This document shows positions 19,556-27,758 of a DNA stretch of 64,000 nt, piece after piece. The notes under the pieces were generated by a model that ran no database searches, was not told the origin of the DNA, and saw only the letters and a program-made list of their open reading frames with translations. The number at the start of each line of letters is the position of its first letter. Within the stretch, counting starts at the first letter, position 1. Origin of the DNA: Agarophyton chilense (Eukaryota; Rhodophyta; Florideophyceae; Gracilariales; Gracilariaceae); contig JARGXX010000117.1 of the NCBI GenBank assembly GCA_030374765.1, positions 558,001 through 622,000 on the forward strand, read 5' to 3'. Both the position numbers and the translations under genes were made by a program.

Positions 19556-22117
19556 ATGGGGCGCCGCGCCAGCCAACGGGCCGCGCGTAGGAAGGGCGCC
19601 AAGCGCCAACGAGCAGCTGAGAAGCGCGCCGAGCGTGAACGAAATCGCCTTTCCGCCCGCAACACTGCCGACCCTGCTGCTGCCAACCACCGCCTTGCAC
19701 TCCTCAGGGAGGCCGTTGTACGCGGCGACGCCCCCGCCCCCAGGGGCCTTACCAACCTAGGCAACACTTGTTTCTTTAATGCCGTCATGCAGAACCTTGC
19801 CCGTGTCGCAACTTTCCGCGAATACTTTGTTGGTAACGCACCGTGCCCTGGTGAGGGTCCACTCACTGCCGCGCTGCGCTCGTTCTGTGTTGCCATGTGG
19901 GACATCAGCACTACTTCCATCTTTAACCCTTCCAAACTGTTCACGGAAGTCGGAAAGAAAAATCCTAGCTTTCGTGGACGTGCGCAGCAGGACTCTCATG
20001 AATTGATGAGAGTTTTATTCGACGGCGTTGTTGAAGAGGAGAAGCAACGTTTATCTAGAGTTTACAGGGGCATACTTCCACCCGCTCATGAAGGTGAAGT
20101 ATCAGATTCTTCGTCCGACAGCGGCACAATCACCTCGGCCAATTCTTTAGATAATGCAGCTGATGCAGACTGTCCAGTAGTCGATGATTCTCCAATCGTT
20201 TTCATCGGTCCGCTGCTTCCTGGGGAGTCAGGGTCCGAGAAAGCAAAGTCAGCTTCCAATATTGAAGTTGCGACTGATGAGTCCGGGTCTCACGAAGACA
20301 CCCAGGCATCCACAAGCGAAAGTAGTTCTCCCGATTCGGATGAGCCCACCCAAATTCCAGCTGAAAAGCTCCTCACCATAATTGAGCGCGCATTTAGGGG
20401 AACTCTGTCATCTACCATTGTTTGCAAAGAGTGCGGATCCAAATCTTCCGTTTCCGAGCCGTTTCTTGACCTTCAGCTTCCCCTCGTGCCTAAAGAAGAA
20501 GCGTGCGAAGGAAAACCGAAAGCGCCAGCGTCCAATATTGATTTGGACAAACGCGAAGATGTTGAGACGGTGAACGTTTCCAATGAGAAGTCTTCGGATG
20601 CTCTAAATTTCCAGTACTCTGAACTAAAGCAATCCGACGTGCCCACGGCAGCTACGCCGCCGCCGCCACCGCCGCCGCCACCGCCACCGCCTCCTTTGCC
20701 GCCACCACCCCGGACTGTGCGCGCCACAGAATTCTCTGGCGTTTGCTCGGATCCAATGGACGAAATTCGCAAGAAGGTAACTATCATCGAGGAGGAACCG
20801 GTGCAGGAAAACCGCTTGATCGTTCGTAATCCGACAGTGTTCAATACAGATGCGGCGATGTCATCTGATACAGAAGCTGTAATTGAAGACGATGATACCG
20901 ACAGCTACTGCCTCCCTTCCTTGTTCGACGACGATTTCTGCGATAGCAACGACTCGGCAATGGAGGACGTGAAGGGCCTGTCTGCGTTTTCTACCTCTGC
21001 AGTAGCACGTGCTCAGGATGAAAACAAAGCTCCGCCTGAAAAGTCAATCACGACTGTTCAAAGTATCCGCCGTCCGTCGTCATTCATTTCGTCCTTTTTT
21101 GGTGGTTTTGGTGGAAGCTCAAGTGTAGCACCGTATGGCTACAAATCAATTATCGGTAGTTTGGAGGAGTTCACAAAGATTGAAGTCCTTGAAGGTGAGA
21201 ACGCATACGGATGCGAGGAGTGCACTAGAAGGGAAAAACTTCGAGTTGCGTTGCAAAGGAAGAGAATTGTGACAAAGCCTCTTGTGAATAAGGTTCGAAA
21301 AGTAGCTCAACACATGGCAGCCCTTCCTTTAATGGATTCGACCTCAGAACAAGGATCAGATGATCTAGACGATAGGGCTAGTGGAAAGAGAGGGGCTTTC
21401 CAGTGCAAGACGGCCAGCGTTACATTCCAGTCTTCAGTTGAAGTTGCTCGGGAGAACGCTGCCTCTGAAATAGTTTCTTCCCCTATCACCAGCAGTGAAA
21501 GTAGCAGCAGCGTTTGCTCCGACGAAGACGAGGAGTTGGTTGTTGAGGAAGAACTTGAATCGGAACGAGGGTCTTCCAGTGTAAGAAGCTCCTCGCTTAC
21601 TAGGGCTGAGGAAGACAAGCTTCTGAAAAGCGTTCGTGTCGATGTCCCAACTGTTCGCACTACAGCGGAGAAGCGATTTATGATACAGGAAGCCCCAAAT
21701 GTTCTAGCCATTCAGCTGAAGCGCTTCATGCAAACCGGTTTTAGAGGGGGCCTTCGTAAGATTTCTGGCAGTGTATCTTTTCCTATCAATCTAGATATCA
21801 CCAATTTCGTGGATATTGACTCTGACGACGGTGAACTTGGAAATGATACCGGCGCGCCGAACGTGTCAAAGAGAAAACGGAAAGAGAAGAGCTGCACAGA
21901 AACTCCGAAGTCCGATGGTTATCAATACGTTTTGACTGGTGTCTGTGTTCACGGTGGTTCGCTATCTGGTGGCCACTATACAGCGTATGTCCGAGAAGGC
22001 GTAGAAGCTGATAGCCGGGGCGGATGGTACTTCTGCAACGACTCGAAGATATCTAGGGCAACAGAAAAAGATGTTCTTAGCAGCGAACCGTACTTGCTGT
22101 ACTATGAACGTGTGTAA
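19556..22117 (+). CDS. Ubiquitin carboxyl-terminal hydrolase (USP/UBP family, USP16/45-like layout)
   Basis: The 853-residue product is a cysteine protease that removes ubiquitin. A very basic N-terminus (MGRRASQRAARRKGAKRQRA) is followed by the Cys box GLTNLGNTCFFNAVMQNL with catalytic Cys72. The zinc ribbon starts with CKECGSKSSVSEPFLDLQLP and is completed by CEECTRR far downstream. The His box is GSLSGGHYTAYVRE with His807. Between the two catalytic halves lie long acidic Ser-rich inserts and a run of about 15 prolines (nt 20659-20708), likely disordered. QLKRFMQTGFRGGLRK is the usual pre-His-box segment. There is no ZnF-UBP domain at the N-terminus, which human USP16 has. The start is the ATG at 19556; the open frame upstream is pyrimidine-rich leader. 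Confidence 0.88.
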   Translation: MGRRASQRAARRKGAKRQRAAEKRAERERNRLSARNTADPAAANHRLALLREAVVRGDAPAPRGLTNLGNTCFFNAVMQNLARVATFREYFVGNAPCPGEGPLTAALRSFCVAMWDISTTSIFNPSKLFTEVGKKNPSFRGRAQQDSHELMRVLFDGVVEEEKQRLSRVYRGILPPAHEGEVSDSSSDSGTITSANSLDNAADADCPVVDDSPIVFIGPLLPGESGSEKAKSASNIEVATDESGSHEDTQASTSESSSPDSDEPTQIPAEKLLTIIERAFRGTLSSTIVCKECGSKSSVSEPFLDLQLPLVPKEEACEGKPKAPASNIDLDKREDVETVNVSNEKSSDALNFQYSELKQSDVPTAATPPPPPPPPPPPPPLPPPPRTVRATEFSGVCSDPMDEIRKKVTIIEEEPVQENRLIVRNPTVFNTDAAMSSDTEAVIEDDDTDSYCLPSLFDDDFCDSNDSAMEDVKGLSAFSTSAVARAQDENKAPPEKSITTVQSIRRPSSFISSFFGGFGGSSSVAPYGYKSIIGSLEEFTKIEVLEGENAYGCEECTRREKLRVALQRKRIVTKPLVNKVRKVAQHMAALPLMDSTSEQGSDDLDDRASGKRGAFQCKTASVTFQSSVEVARENAASEIVSSPITSSESSSSVCSDEDEELVVEEELESERGSSSVRSSSLTRAEEDKLLKSVRVDVPTVRTTAEKRFMIQEAPNVLAIQLKRFMQTGFRGGLRKISGSVSFPINLDITNFVDIDSDDGELGNDTGAPNVSKRKRKEKSCTETPKSDGYQYVLTGVCVHGGSLSGGHYTAYVREGVEADSRGGWYFCNDSKISRATEKDVLSSEPYLLYYERV

Positions 22118-22212
22118 GTCGTCTAACTTTGAAGTGTCTTGTGTCTCATCTTGAGGGGCCTACGCTTGTTCACTCACTATTGTTCGTGTCAGTAAACATT
22201 TTTACGTCGATC

Positions 22213-22953
22213 TTAGAATGGAAGATCTCGAAGGTTTCCGCTTATGTTAAAATACGGGTCAGTTGTAGGAGTCGCGTCGGATGGCTCTCGATTATCGTTA
22301 TTTCCATCGCTCCTTGAAGACGGTATGTGTTCTGAGCGAGACTGAAGTATTTCAAAAGTACTTGCTCTAATGAACGGGTCCTCTCGACTTAATCCATCCC
22401 TTCCAGTCCAGAAATTGACAGCTAGGCTTCCGCTAACCCCAACCCGAATGCCCTTTTTTGCTCTGGAAGCCTTTTTGGCCAAACCTCCCCACGCTTCAAT
22501 GTCGAACCAACTCGTCCTATCTTCGTCAGAATCATTGGGGTCGTAATCATGGGTCACAGCCATCGAAAATGTACATAACTCCGCGCCTGAGGAGGTTATC
22601 TTAAACACTGGGTCAGCTCCAAGTCGACCCACAAGGGCTACTACGTTCAGTTTAGGAAACGAGGGGTCGGGCTCGATATCGACGAGCTCATCTTCGTCAA
22701 ATTCAAAGTCCCATATCGTTCCATTGTGTTCTTCAACTTGTTTACTATCGTCGTCCTCAAAGCGTGGGGTTTCGCAGCATACAGGAACGGTGATAGGTCG
22801 CCATGTTCGTTTCGAATATGGTATCTGAAATCCAAGGAAAGGTCTTTTACTCCGTTTGCCACCAGGTAGAGGGTTGTATGCACGATGAATTCTCAACGGA
22901 CACAGAATAAATGCCCCTCTGCGAGGCGCTCTGATATGCTTCCCGACGACCAT
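22213..22953 (-). CDS. Organelle-targeted single-stranded DNA-binding protein (SSB)
   Basis: The 246-residue product has a bacterial-type SSB OB-fold in residues ~100-205: LNVVALVGRLGADPVFKITSSGAELCTFSMA, then the DRTSWFDIEAWGGLAKKA segment and KGIRVGVSGSLAV. The ~95-residue N-terminal extension begins MVVGKHIRAPRRGAF and is basic at first, so it could be a mitochondrial or plastid targeting sequence, followed by an acidic spacer. The last residues end in DLPF, like the conserved D-(I/L)-P-F tip of bacterial SSBs, which docks replication and repair proteins. It would coat single-stranded DNA in organelle replication. The 3' end faces that of the ubiquitin protease at a distance of 95 bp. Confidence 0.85.
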   Translation of the reverse strand: MVVGKHIRAPRRGAFILCPLRIHRAYNPLPGGKRSKRPFLGFQIPYSKRTWRPITVPVCCETPRFEDDDSKQVEEHNGTIWDFEFDEDELVDIEPDPSFPKLNVVALVGRLGADPVFKITSSGAELCTFSMAVTHDYDPNDSDEDRTSWFDIEAWGGLAKKASRAKKGIRVGVSGSLAVNFWTGRDGLSREDPFIRASTFEILQSRSEHIPSSRSDGNNDNREPSDATPTTDPYFNISGNLRDLPF

Positions 22954-23737
22954 GGAAGCCTTATTTGCTAGATACTTCCTGACCGGATCTCTGGATTCTC
23001 TGAAATTGTAATCCTTTCAGGAACGCACGAGTAGAGCCCCGGTAGCAAGCAGGACGTTGTTCGTATCGCTTTTGTAGGCACGTAGCTACCCTTCCATACA
23101 TGATCACTCGCCGCCCGCCGACTTCCCGCAGGCAAGAAGAGATTTCAGCTCAATGATCCGCCGCTCTGCGCCAGCATTTGCGAAGGAATGCCGAAAAGAA
23201 AACAGGAACTGACACATAGTTACGACGACGGATCAGAAAGACACAGACGTATAGGGCTGTTTGGTACCCTGAGGGCGCCCACAGGAATTCCTAGTCTTCA
23301 AAAACGAATACCACGTTCTGTTGCCGGTGTATGTGATGTATGTGCTCTGTCAGCCTACATTCTTGATTTGCACAGTGTGCAGCAAATAATTTTTGCTGAA
23401 GGATATATAATTCCATTGTAGCGTAAATGGATGTCTCAGACCCAGTGAATAACCATCATCTCGACCAGCTCTTGGGCCGTTTCAGACGAGTCTGCCTCTA
23501 TTAGTCTTCTCGACTTCTTCCCTGATCTCGATGAGCCTAATTACCCCGAAGAGAGCCCGTGCTCCTTCCATTTACTAACATATTTGTCTTTCCAAAGCAA
23601 AGTTCCAAAACAAAGCAAAACAAATCTCCGTGTGCGACAGCATGCTCGAGGGCTGGCAGCATGATACATGCCTACACAAGTCATTGATCAACATAGCGTC
23701 TCGTTTAAAGAACGAAGCAATTTTTACGCAAATACAG
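22954..23737. promoter_or_regulatory. Divergent intergenic region between SSB and the three-repeat protein
   Basis: About 780 bp between divergent starts, so both promoters lie here. A spaced inverted pair GGTAGC (23041) / GCTACC (23086 region) recalls the halves of the palindrome seen at 8644 and 17369. No gene is supportable. Confidence 0.4.
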
Positions 23738-24817
23738 ATGGCCGCCTTTGTCACTGGGTTTCCTCGCGGCACAGCCAATACTTTTCGAGCTCGTTCCCCA
23801 CGAATATCCCGGTTTCTTGGGAGACCACAAACCCCGAAACAGCAATGGATTTTCTCTCCAAGTTGTCGCATGCGAAACCGGGAAGGATTTCAACTTCCTC
23901 CTCGCGTCCCATCCGACCCGACAAAGAGACGTCGGGCGGTTGAGCTTCTAGGTTGTTGTACGCAGAGAAAGCACATGCTTCCAAAAACTGCAACAGAACT
24001 TGAGTCGCTCATAGGACAAATCCCCCCAAGTCGTCTTCTTGCTCAGCAATGGAAAGGTGCTTTGCAACGTGATATGGAAAGAGCAAAACGGAAAAGGGCT
24101 CCCACTGCTTTCAAACATCGCGAACACCTCAAGCAGACCCTTAAGTTGTCTGAGCGCAATGCCGCCGTCTCTAGATGCTTCATTCTACTAGCGGCTGTAA
24201 GAAGACGATATCTTGCAAACGAATCTCCGAATCCAAAGTCGCTGAACGAGTTAAACGAAATACTAGGGACCTTTCCAAAGACTTCGATAGAAGCCCATCG
24301 CTTCATTCAGGCTCTCTCTCGAATGCAACGAGAAAGAAGAATTAGTGAGAAAAGGCCTCCTCGCATACCAGCCGAATGCATTTCAGACCTCACTCAAGCT
24401 TCAATGCTCCTGGAACGGTATGCTGCACGCAGCTCAATTGGGCGTCAAACGGATGAACTTGAAGCGTTCATCGGGGCAATACCGCGGAATAGAAATGTTG
24501 CGCGTTCCTGGCAAAAATTGATCAATGCTGCCATACGTAAGATAAAGCGGAGGGAACGAAAAGAGGTAAGACGACGTGAAATCGAGCAGAAGAGGTTTGA
24601 GCGACAGCTTCGAAAACTTAGGAGAAAGCATTTAACCACAGTCGAAACACAAAGTGCATGTTCCTGTTCACCCCCTAATCATTATATTGCTCTGCAACAC
24701 GCGTATTCGCTCAAGCTCCAAAACGGGGAAAGCGACCATGTGAATGAAAGGAAGGGCAGATCATTTATAGCAAAAGTTTCCCAATTCCTTTTTAAGTTGC
24801 GAGGTGAACAAGGATGA
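23738..24817 (+). CDS. Unrecognised basic protein with three internal repeats, possibly organelle-targeted
   Basis: I do not recognise this 359-residue protein. Its N-terminus (MAAFVTGFPRGTANTFRARS) is rich in Arg, Ser and Ala and lacks acid, so it resembles a transit peptide. The rest shows three imperfect repeats of roughly 85-100 residues, each with the core (E)L(E)-x-(I/L)-(I/L)G-x-(I/F)P-x(5)-(A)-x(2)-(W/F)-x(3)-(L/I), followed by a very basic helix: ELESLIGQIPPSRLLAQQWK, then LNELNEILGTFPKTSIEAHR, then DELEAFIGAIPRNRNVARSW. Each core is preceded by a short helix ending in Arg-rich residues. A coiled, Arg/Lys/Glu-rich stretch follows (IKRRERKEVRRREIEQKR). The basic helices suggest nucleic-acid binding, but this is inference. 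Its stop is only 13 bp from that of the convergent ABC gene. Confidence 0.7.
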   Translation: MAAFVTGFPRGTANTFRARSPRISRFLGRPQTPKQQWIFSPSCRMRNREGFQLPPRVPSDPTKRRRAVELLGCCTQRKHMLPKTATELESLIGQIPPSRLLAQQWKGALQRDMERAKRKRAPTAFKHREHLKQTLKLSERNAAVSRCFILLAAVRRRYLANESPNPKSLNELNEILGTFPKTSIEAHRFIQALSRMQRERRISEKRPPRIPAECISDLTQASMLLERYAARSSIGRQTDELEAFIGAIPRNRNVARSWQKLINAAIRKIKRRERKEVRRREIEQKRFERQLRKLRRKHLTTVETQSACSCSPPNHYIALQHAYSLKLQNGESDHVNERKGRSFIAKVSQFLFKLRGEQG

Positions 24818-24830
24818 AACGCCTAAATAC

Positions 24831-25798
24831 TCATTCTATCCCACGTCGCTGGAGGTACTCCATAGCTTCCTTGCGGGCTCTGGCTTTCGCTTCCTTTTTT
24901 CTTTTGGCACGCACACGAATAGCCTTCGCTACGATGTGCGGGTCAATTTCATGTGCGCCTCCTCGGCCAATTTCAACCACCCTATCCGCATACTTCAAAA
25001 GATCTCCTGGTTCGTGAGAAATGATAACGATGGCAAATTTTCTCTTGAGAGATCCGAGGAGATCGGAAATCTCTCGACGTCCAGTCCAGTCAACTCCTGC
25101 CAACGGCTCGTCTAAAGCAAACAGAGATGGTTTTGGCTCCCGCATCAACTGGTCTGCTAGGGCCAATCGCCGTACTTGTCCCCCACTGAGCGAGCGCGGA
25201 CAACTCATGAGAGAAACGTTTTGCAAACCGACAGCCGCCAGTACTTCACGAACGTCGTCCGGAGTCTTTTCTGGGCGCCCCATTATAAGCTCATCAAGCA
25301 CAGTCGGCAGAAATAAGTAGTTGGCAGGATTCTGCAGAATGAGCCCAATGTTATCTAGTAAGCGCTTTGCCTTGATAACTTGGCCATCCCACAAAATGGT
25401 GCCTTGTCGTGGCCTTAACTTTGTGAGACCAGTCATCATGCTAATGACTGGCACAAGAATTGGTGAGAAAATAAGAAGTGTGTGTGAGTACATATTCAAA
25501 GGACTGTGGTGTGCAGCATTATCTCACCTGTCGACTTTCCGGCTCCGTTTGCCCCAATGAGTAGCACGAACTCATTTGGAAAGACCTTGAAATTCATACC
25601 ACGAAACAACTGTACATCGTAGTCTTTCGGCACTCTGTACCATATATCTCGCAACTCCAATAAAGGAACACGACTTTGTGAGATGGAGCGATTTCCTACA
25701 CAAGCTCTCACTCTACTTTTGCGTGTAGGTCTCTGAGATCTTGTCCTGGATTGTGAGGATAACTTGAGAAAGGGCTGCCCCCAAACGAATGCGCTCAT
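24831..25798 (-). CDS. ABC transporter ATPase, ABCI11-like, probably plastid-targeted, two exons
   Basis: Read on the minus strand, exon 1 is 25798-25528 and exon 2 is 25447-24831, with an 80-bp GT-AG intron that falls just after the Walker A motif; joined they give 295 residues. Motifs: the Ser/Arg-rich N-terminus MSAFVWGQPFLKLSSQSRTR (likely transit peptide); LLELRDIWYRVPKD; Walker A GANGAGKST, then VISMMTGL after the splice; Q-loop IGLILQNPANYLF; signature SLSGGQVRRLALA; Walker B SLFALDEPLAGVDW; H-loop IVIISHEPGDLL. The PLAGVDW and RRLALA segments match plant ABCI11 and its cyanobacterial homologues. The C-terminus is a basic coiled tail. It has no membrane segments, so it needs a partner permease. 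The frame is open upstream but lacks an ATG. Confidence 0.87.
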
Positions 25799-26180
25799 GC
25801 CAACCAAAAGAAGCTGAACAAAAGCGGGTGCTGCAGGTGGTGGGTTCGGCGATTCAGCAAAACACAGCTTTTTGGCGGGGAAAAAAACATTTGACCGTAG
25901 CTCGCACCGTTCCCTCACATAGATTCGTTGGAGCTTGGAGGGGAAACAATTGAGGAAGCCATCGTCTATCAAGCTGGCGCATCTGTCTACGCTCGGGTAA
26001 TCTTAATTCATGGCTTGGCGGCTTAGATGAGAGCTCACAGCCGGTACTTTTTCACTCATTCGTCAAATAAATTGTGGAAAGCCGTTCATCTTACAGTGGG
26101 AGAATTTGAAGGAATCAAAGCCGGTGTTTGATCACTTTTTCGTGGAGAGCTGCCACATTTGTTGAAGCTGGGGCCTCAGG

Positions 26181-27299
26181 ATGGTTCGCTCAAAGTCGCG
26201 TCGCAAGCGGTCGCTCCTTCAAGACTGTGGGCAGTGCTTAACGAGGGTGTCGGTGACGAGGCTTGGAAGTGTGCTACTGCTGCTGTTGGTCACACTAGCG
26301 ATAATAGTGATCGTACAGTATGTGGTGAACGCTCAGAGCAGATGTAGCTCAAACTGGCTACATCAGTCCAAATGCATGAACCCCGTACCTTGTGTGGACG
26401 CGCAACAAACCATGGAGACACCACGTGCGCTGGTAGTGATATCAGCCGGCGCATCACGCGCGTCTTCAACAATGTTATACAACGCGCTGCGCATCCTGTT
26501 ACGAATACGCGACCCGAACACAGTTGCCGGCTGGCACAAAGATTTGATGCATTTGTTCGAAAGCTATGCGCAACCCATGGAGAGAAACGGAACAGTGGGA
26601 AACATGGTGGGAACGCGTCGCGTAGACGCTTTTAGGGCGCTGGGCAGCGTGCTGATCAAAGTGCATTCGGTGCGCGACTGGCACGTGTTCCTCGGCGGCG
26701 GCGACGTGGAGCCCGTGCTGGAGGAGGTGGTAGACGCGGTGTTCGTGACGCACCGCGACCTGAGACAGAGCGTACGCTCGATTCGCGACATGGGGTGGGC
26801 ACAGCTCACAACGGAGGCGCAGCTAGTAGACAAAGACTTTTGCCGCAAGTCGCGACGGCATCTAGAACGCAATGCGTACCTAACGCCATCGGACTTTGAG
26901 CGAGAAAGCACATGGGTAAACGTAGCGCGCGCGCAGATCAAATGTGGACAGGCAATGGCGCAGGCGGCGGGCAGCAAACTGCGCATGGACTTGAGCGCGG
27001 AGGAGATGCAGCGCGCCAGAAAGGACGATACGATAGGGTTGTTGCGGCGACTGGGCGCGCATCTGGACTTCGAATTCTCCGACGAGGCGCTGGCGCTGGC
27101 AGCGCGCGAGCTAGCCATGCTCCGGCCCGTGCGCTGCGACAGCGGCTTTGACGTGGAGATGAGCGTCAACCCGGTGACTCACATGCACAAGGCGCACGCG
27201 CACCGCGCCGTGACGTCCGAGCGCGACGCGCGCGGCGCTGCCGCCATCGCTGCCGACGCTCAGTGCGCCGCGTGGCTTCGTCGCCACCACTACCTCTGA
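26181..27299 (+). CDS. Sulfotransferase-like type II membrane protein
   Basis: The 372-residue product has a basic cytosolic tail (MVRSKSRRKRSLLQDCG), one signal-anchor (SVLLLLLVTLAIIVIVQYVV) at about residues 29-49 and a lumenal catalytic region, the usual Golgi layout. LVVISAGASRASSTMLYNALR resembles a 5'-PAPS-binding loop (S/G-rich turn and helix), and VFVTHRDLRQSVRSIRDMGW resembles the 3'-phosphate motif with Arg and Ser. It may sulfate cell-wall galactans, which red algae make in quantity; the substrate is inferred. The coding sequence from about 26600 on is much richer in G+C (GCGCGC-type codons) than neighbouring genes. It is divergent from the ABC gene with only 382 bp between starts. 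Family assignment is moderate because the sequence is distant. Confidence 0.6.
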   Translation: MVRSKSRRKRSLLQDCGQCLTRVSVTRLGSVLLLLLVTLAIIVIVQYVVNAQSRCSSNWLHQSKCMNPVPCVDAQQTMETPRALVVISAGASRASSTMLYNALRILLRIRDPNTVAGWHKDLMHLFESYAQPMERNGTVGNMVGTRRVDAFRALGSVLIKVHSVRDWHVFLGGGDVEPVLEEVVDAVFVTHRDLRQSVRSIRDMGWAQLTTEAQLVDKDFCRKSRRHLERNAYLTPSDFERESTWVNVARAQIKCGQAMAQAAGSKLRMDLSAEEMQRARKDDTIGLLRRLGAHLDFEFSDEALALAARELAMLRPVRCDSGFDVEMSVNPVTHMHKAHAHRAVTSERDARGAAAIAADAQCAAWLRRHHYL

Positions 27300-27505
27300 C
27301 GTCACGCGCGCCTGTTGTATTCTCTGGATTCAACAGATTAACTGTTCGAGCATGCATGATGTTCAGCTATCGGTTTCTTGGACATTTCGCGTCCAATTTG
27401 TTTCAAACCTGTGTCACTAGAGACTCCACAGATTGGCGCAGATAGCCAGTGGTCCGAAAACATCGGTTTTGCGGGCAATATGAGCTCAAGCTCATAACAA
27501 TTGTG
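27300..27505. other. Short spacer between sulfotransferase-like gene and retrotransposon
   Basis: About 200 bp, presumably the 3' UTR of the sulfotransferase-like gene. It ends at the target-site duplication of the retrotransposon. Confidence 0.5.
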
Positions 27506-27510
27506 GGCGC
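27506..27510. repeat. Target-site duplication GGCGC, left copy
   Basis: GGCGC directly precedes the 5' LTR and is repeated at 34042-34046 directly after the 3' LTR. A 5-bp duplication is usual for Ty3/gypsy integration. Confidence 0.9.
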
Positions 27511-27700
27511 TGTCGTGGCCACATATGCCACGTGTTTAGGGTTACACCGTCGTCGCCACTGCCGACCGCTGCGTCACCCGGTTCGATTCCGAGGTGCGCG
27601 GGTCTTGGCGCTGCGCACGGTGCACTAATAATGACCCATTCGGGGTCCGCCCTAAAGAAAAGAAGGTAGCATCGCCTTCCCGACATTTCTAGCCCTCACA
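27511..27700 (+). repeat. 5' LTR of the Ty3/gypsy element
   Basis: It starts TGTCGTGGCC and ends AGCCCTCACA, so it has TG...CA ends. At 190 bp it is a short LTR. It contains GGTTCGATTCC at 27580-27590, a perfect match to the RNA polymerase III B-box consensus. Confidence 0.95.
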
Positions 27701-27702
27701 TC

Positions 27703-27724
27703 TGGTACCGCATCCAAGGTTCGA
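27703..27724 (+). other. Primer-binding site of the Ty3/gypsy element
   Basis: Two bases after the LTR comes TGGTACCGCATCCAAGGTTC(GA). Its reverse complement ends in CCA, with a 7-nt acceptor side, a discriminator A and a T-arm-like TTCGAACC, so it pairs with the 3' end of a tRNA. I cannot name the tRNA without the genome's tRNA set. Confidence 0.8.
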
Positions 27725-27758
27725 CTCTGTTCGTGTTGTTGTTGTTCTAGGTGCTACG

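Noticed and set aside
19225..19944. 239-codon minus-strand open frame opposite the ubiquitin protease start
   Set aside because: It is a shadow of the basic, G+C-rich coding sequence and leader; it is Arg/Ala/Gly-rich without a domain.
27703..27724. Possible tRNA gene at the primer-binding site of the Ty3/gypsy element
   Set aside because: Only the 3' tRNA-complementary part is present, directly after an LTR; no D-arm or anticodon arm follows.
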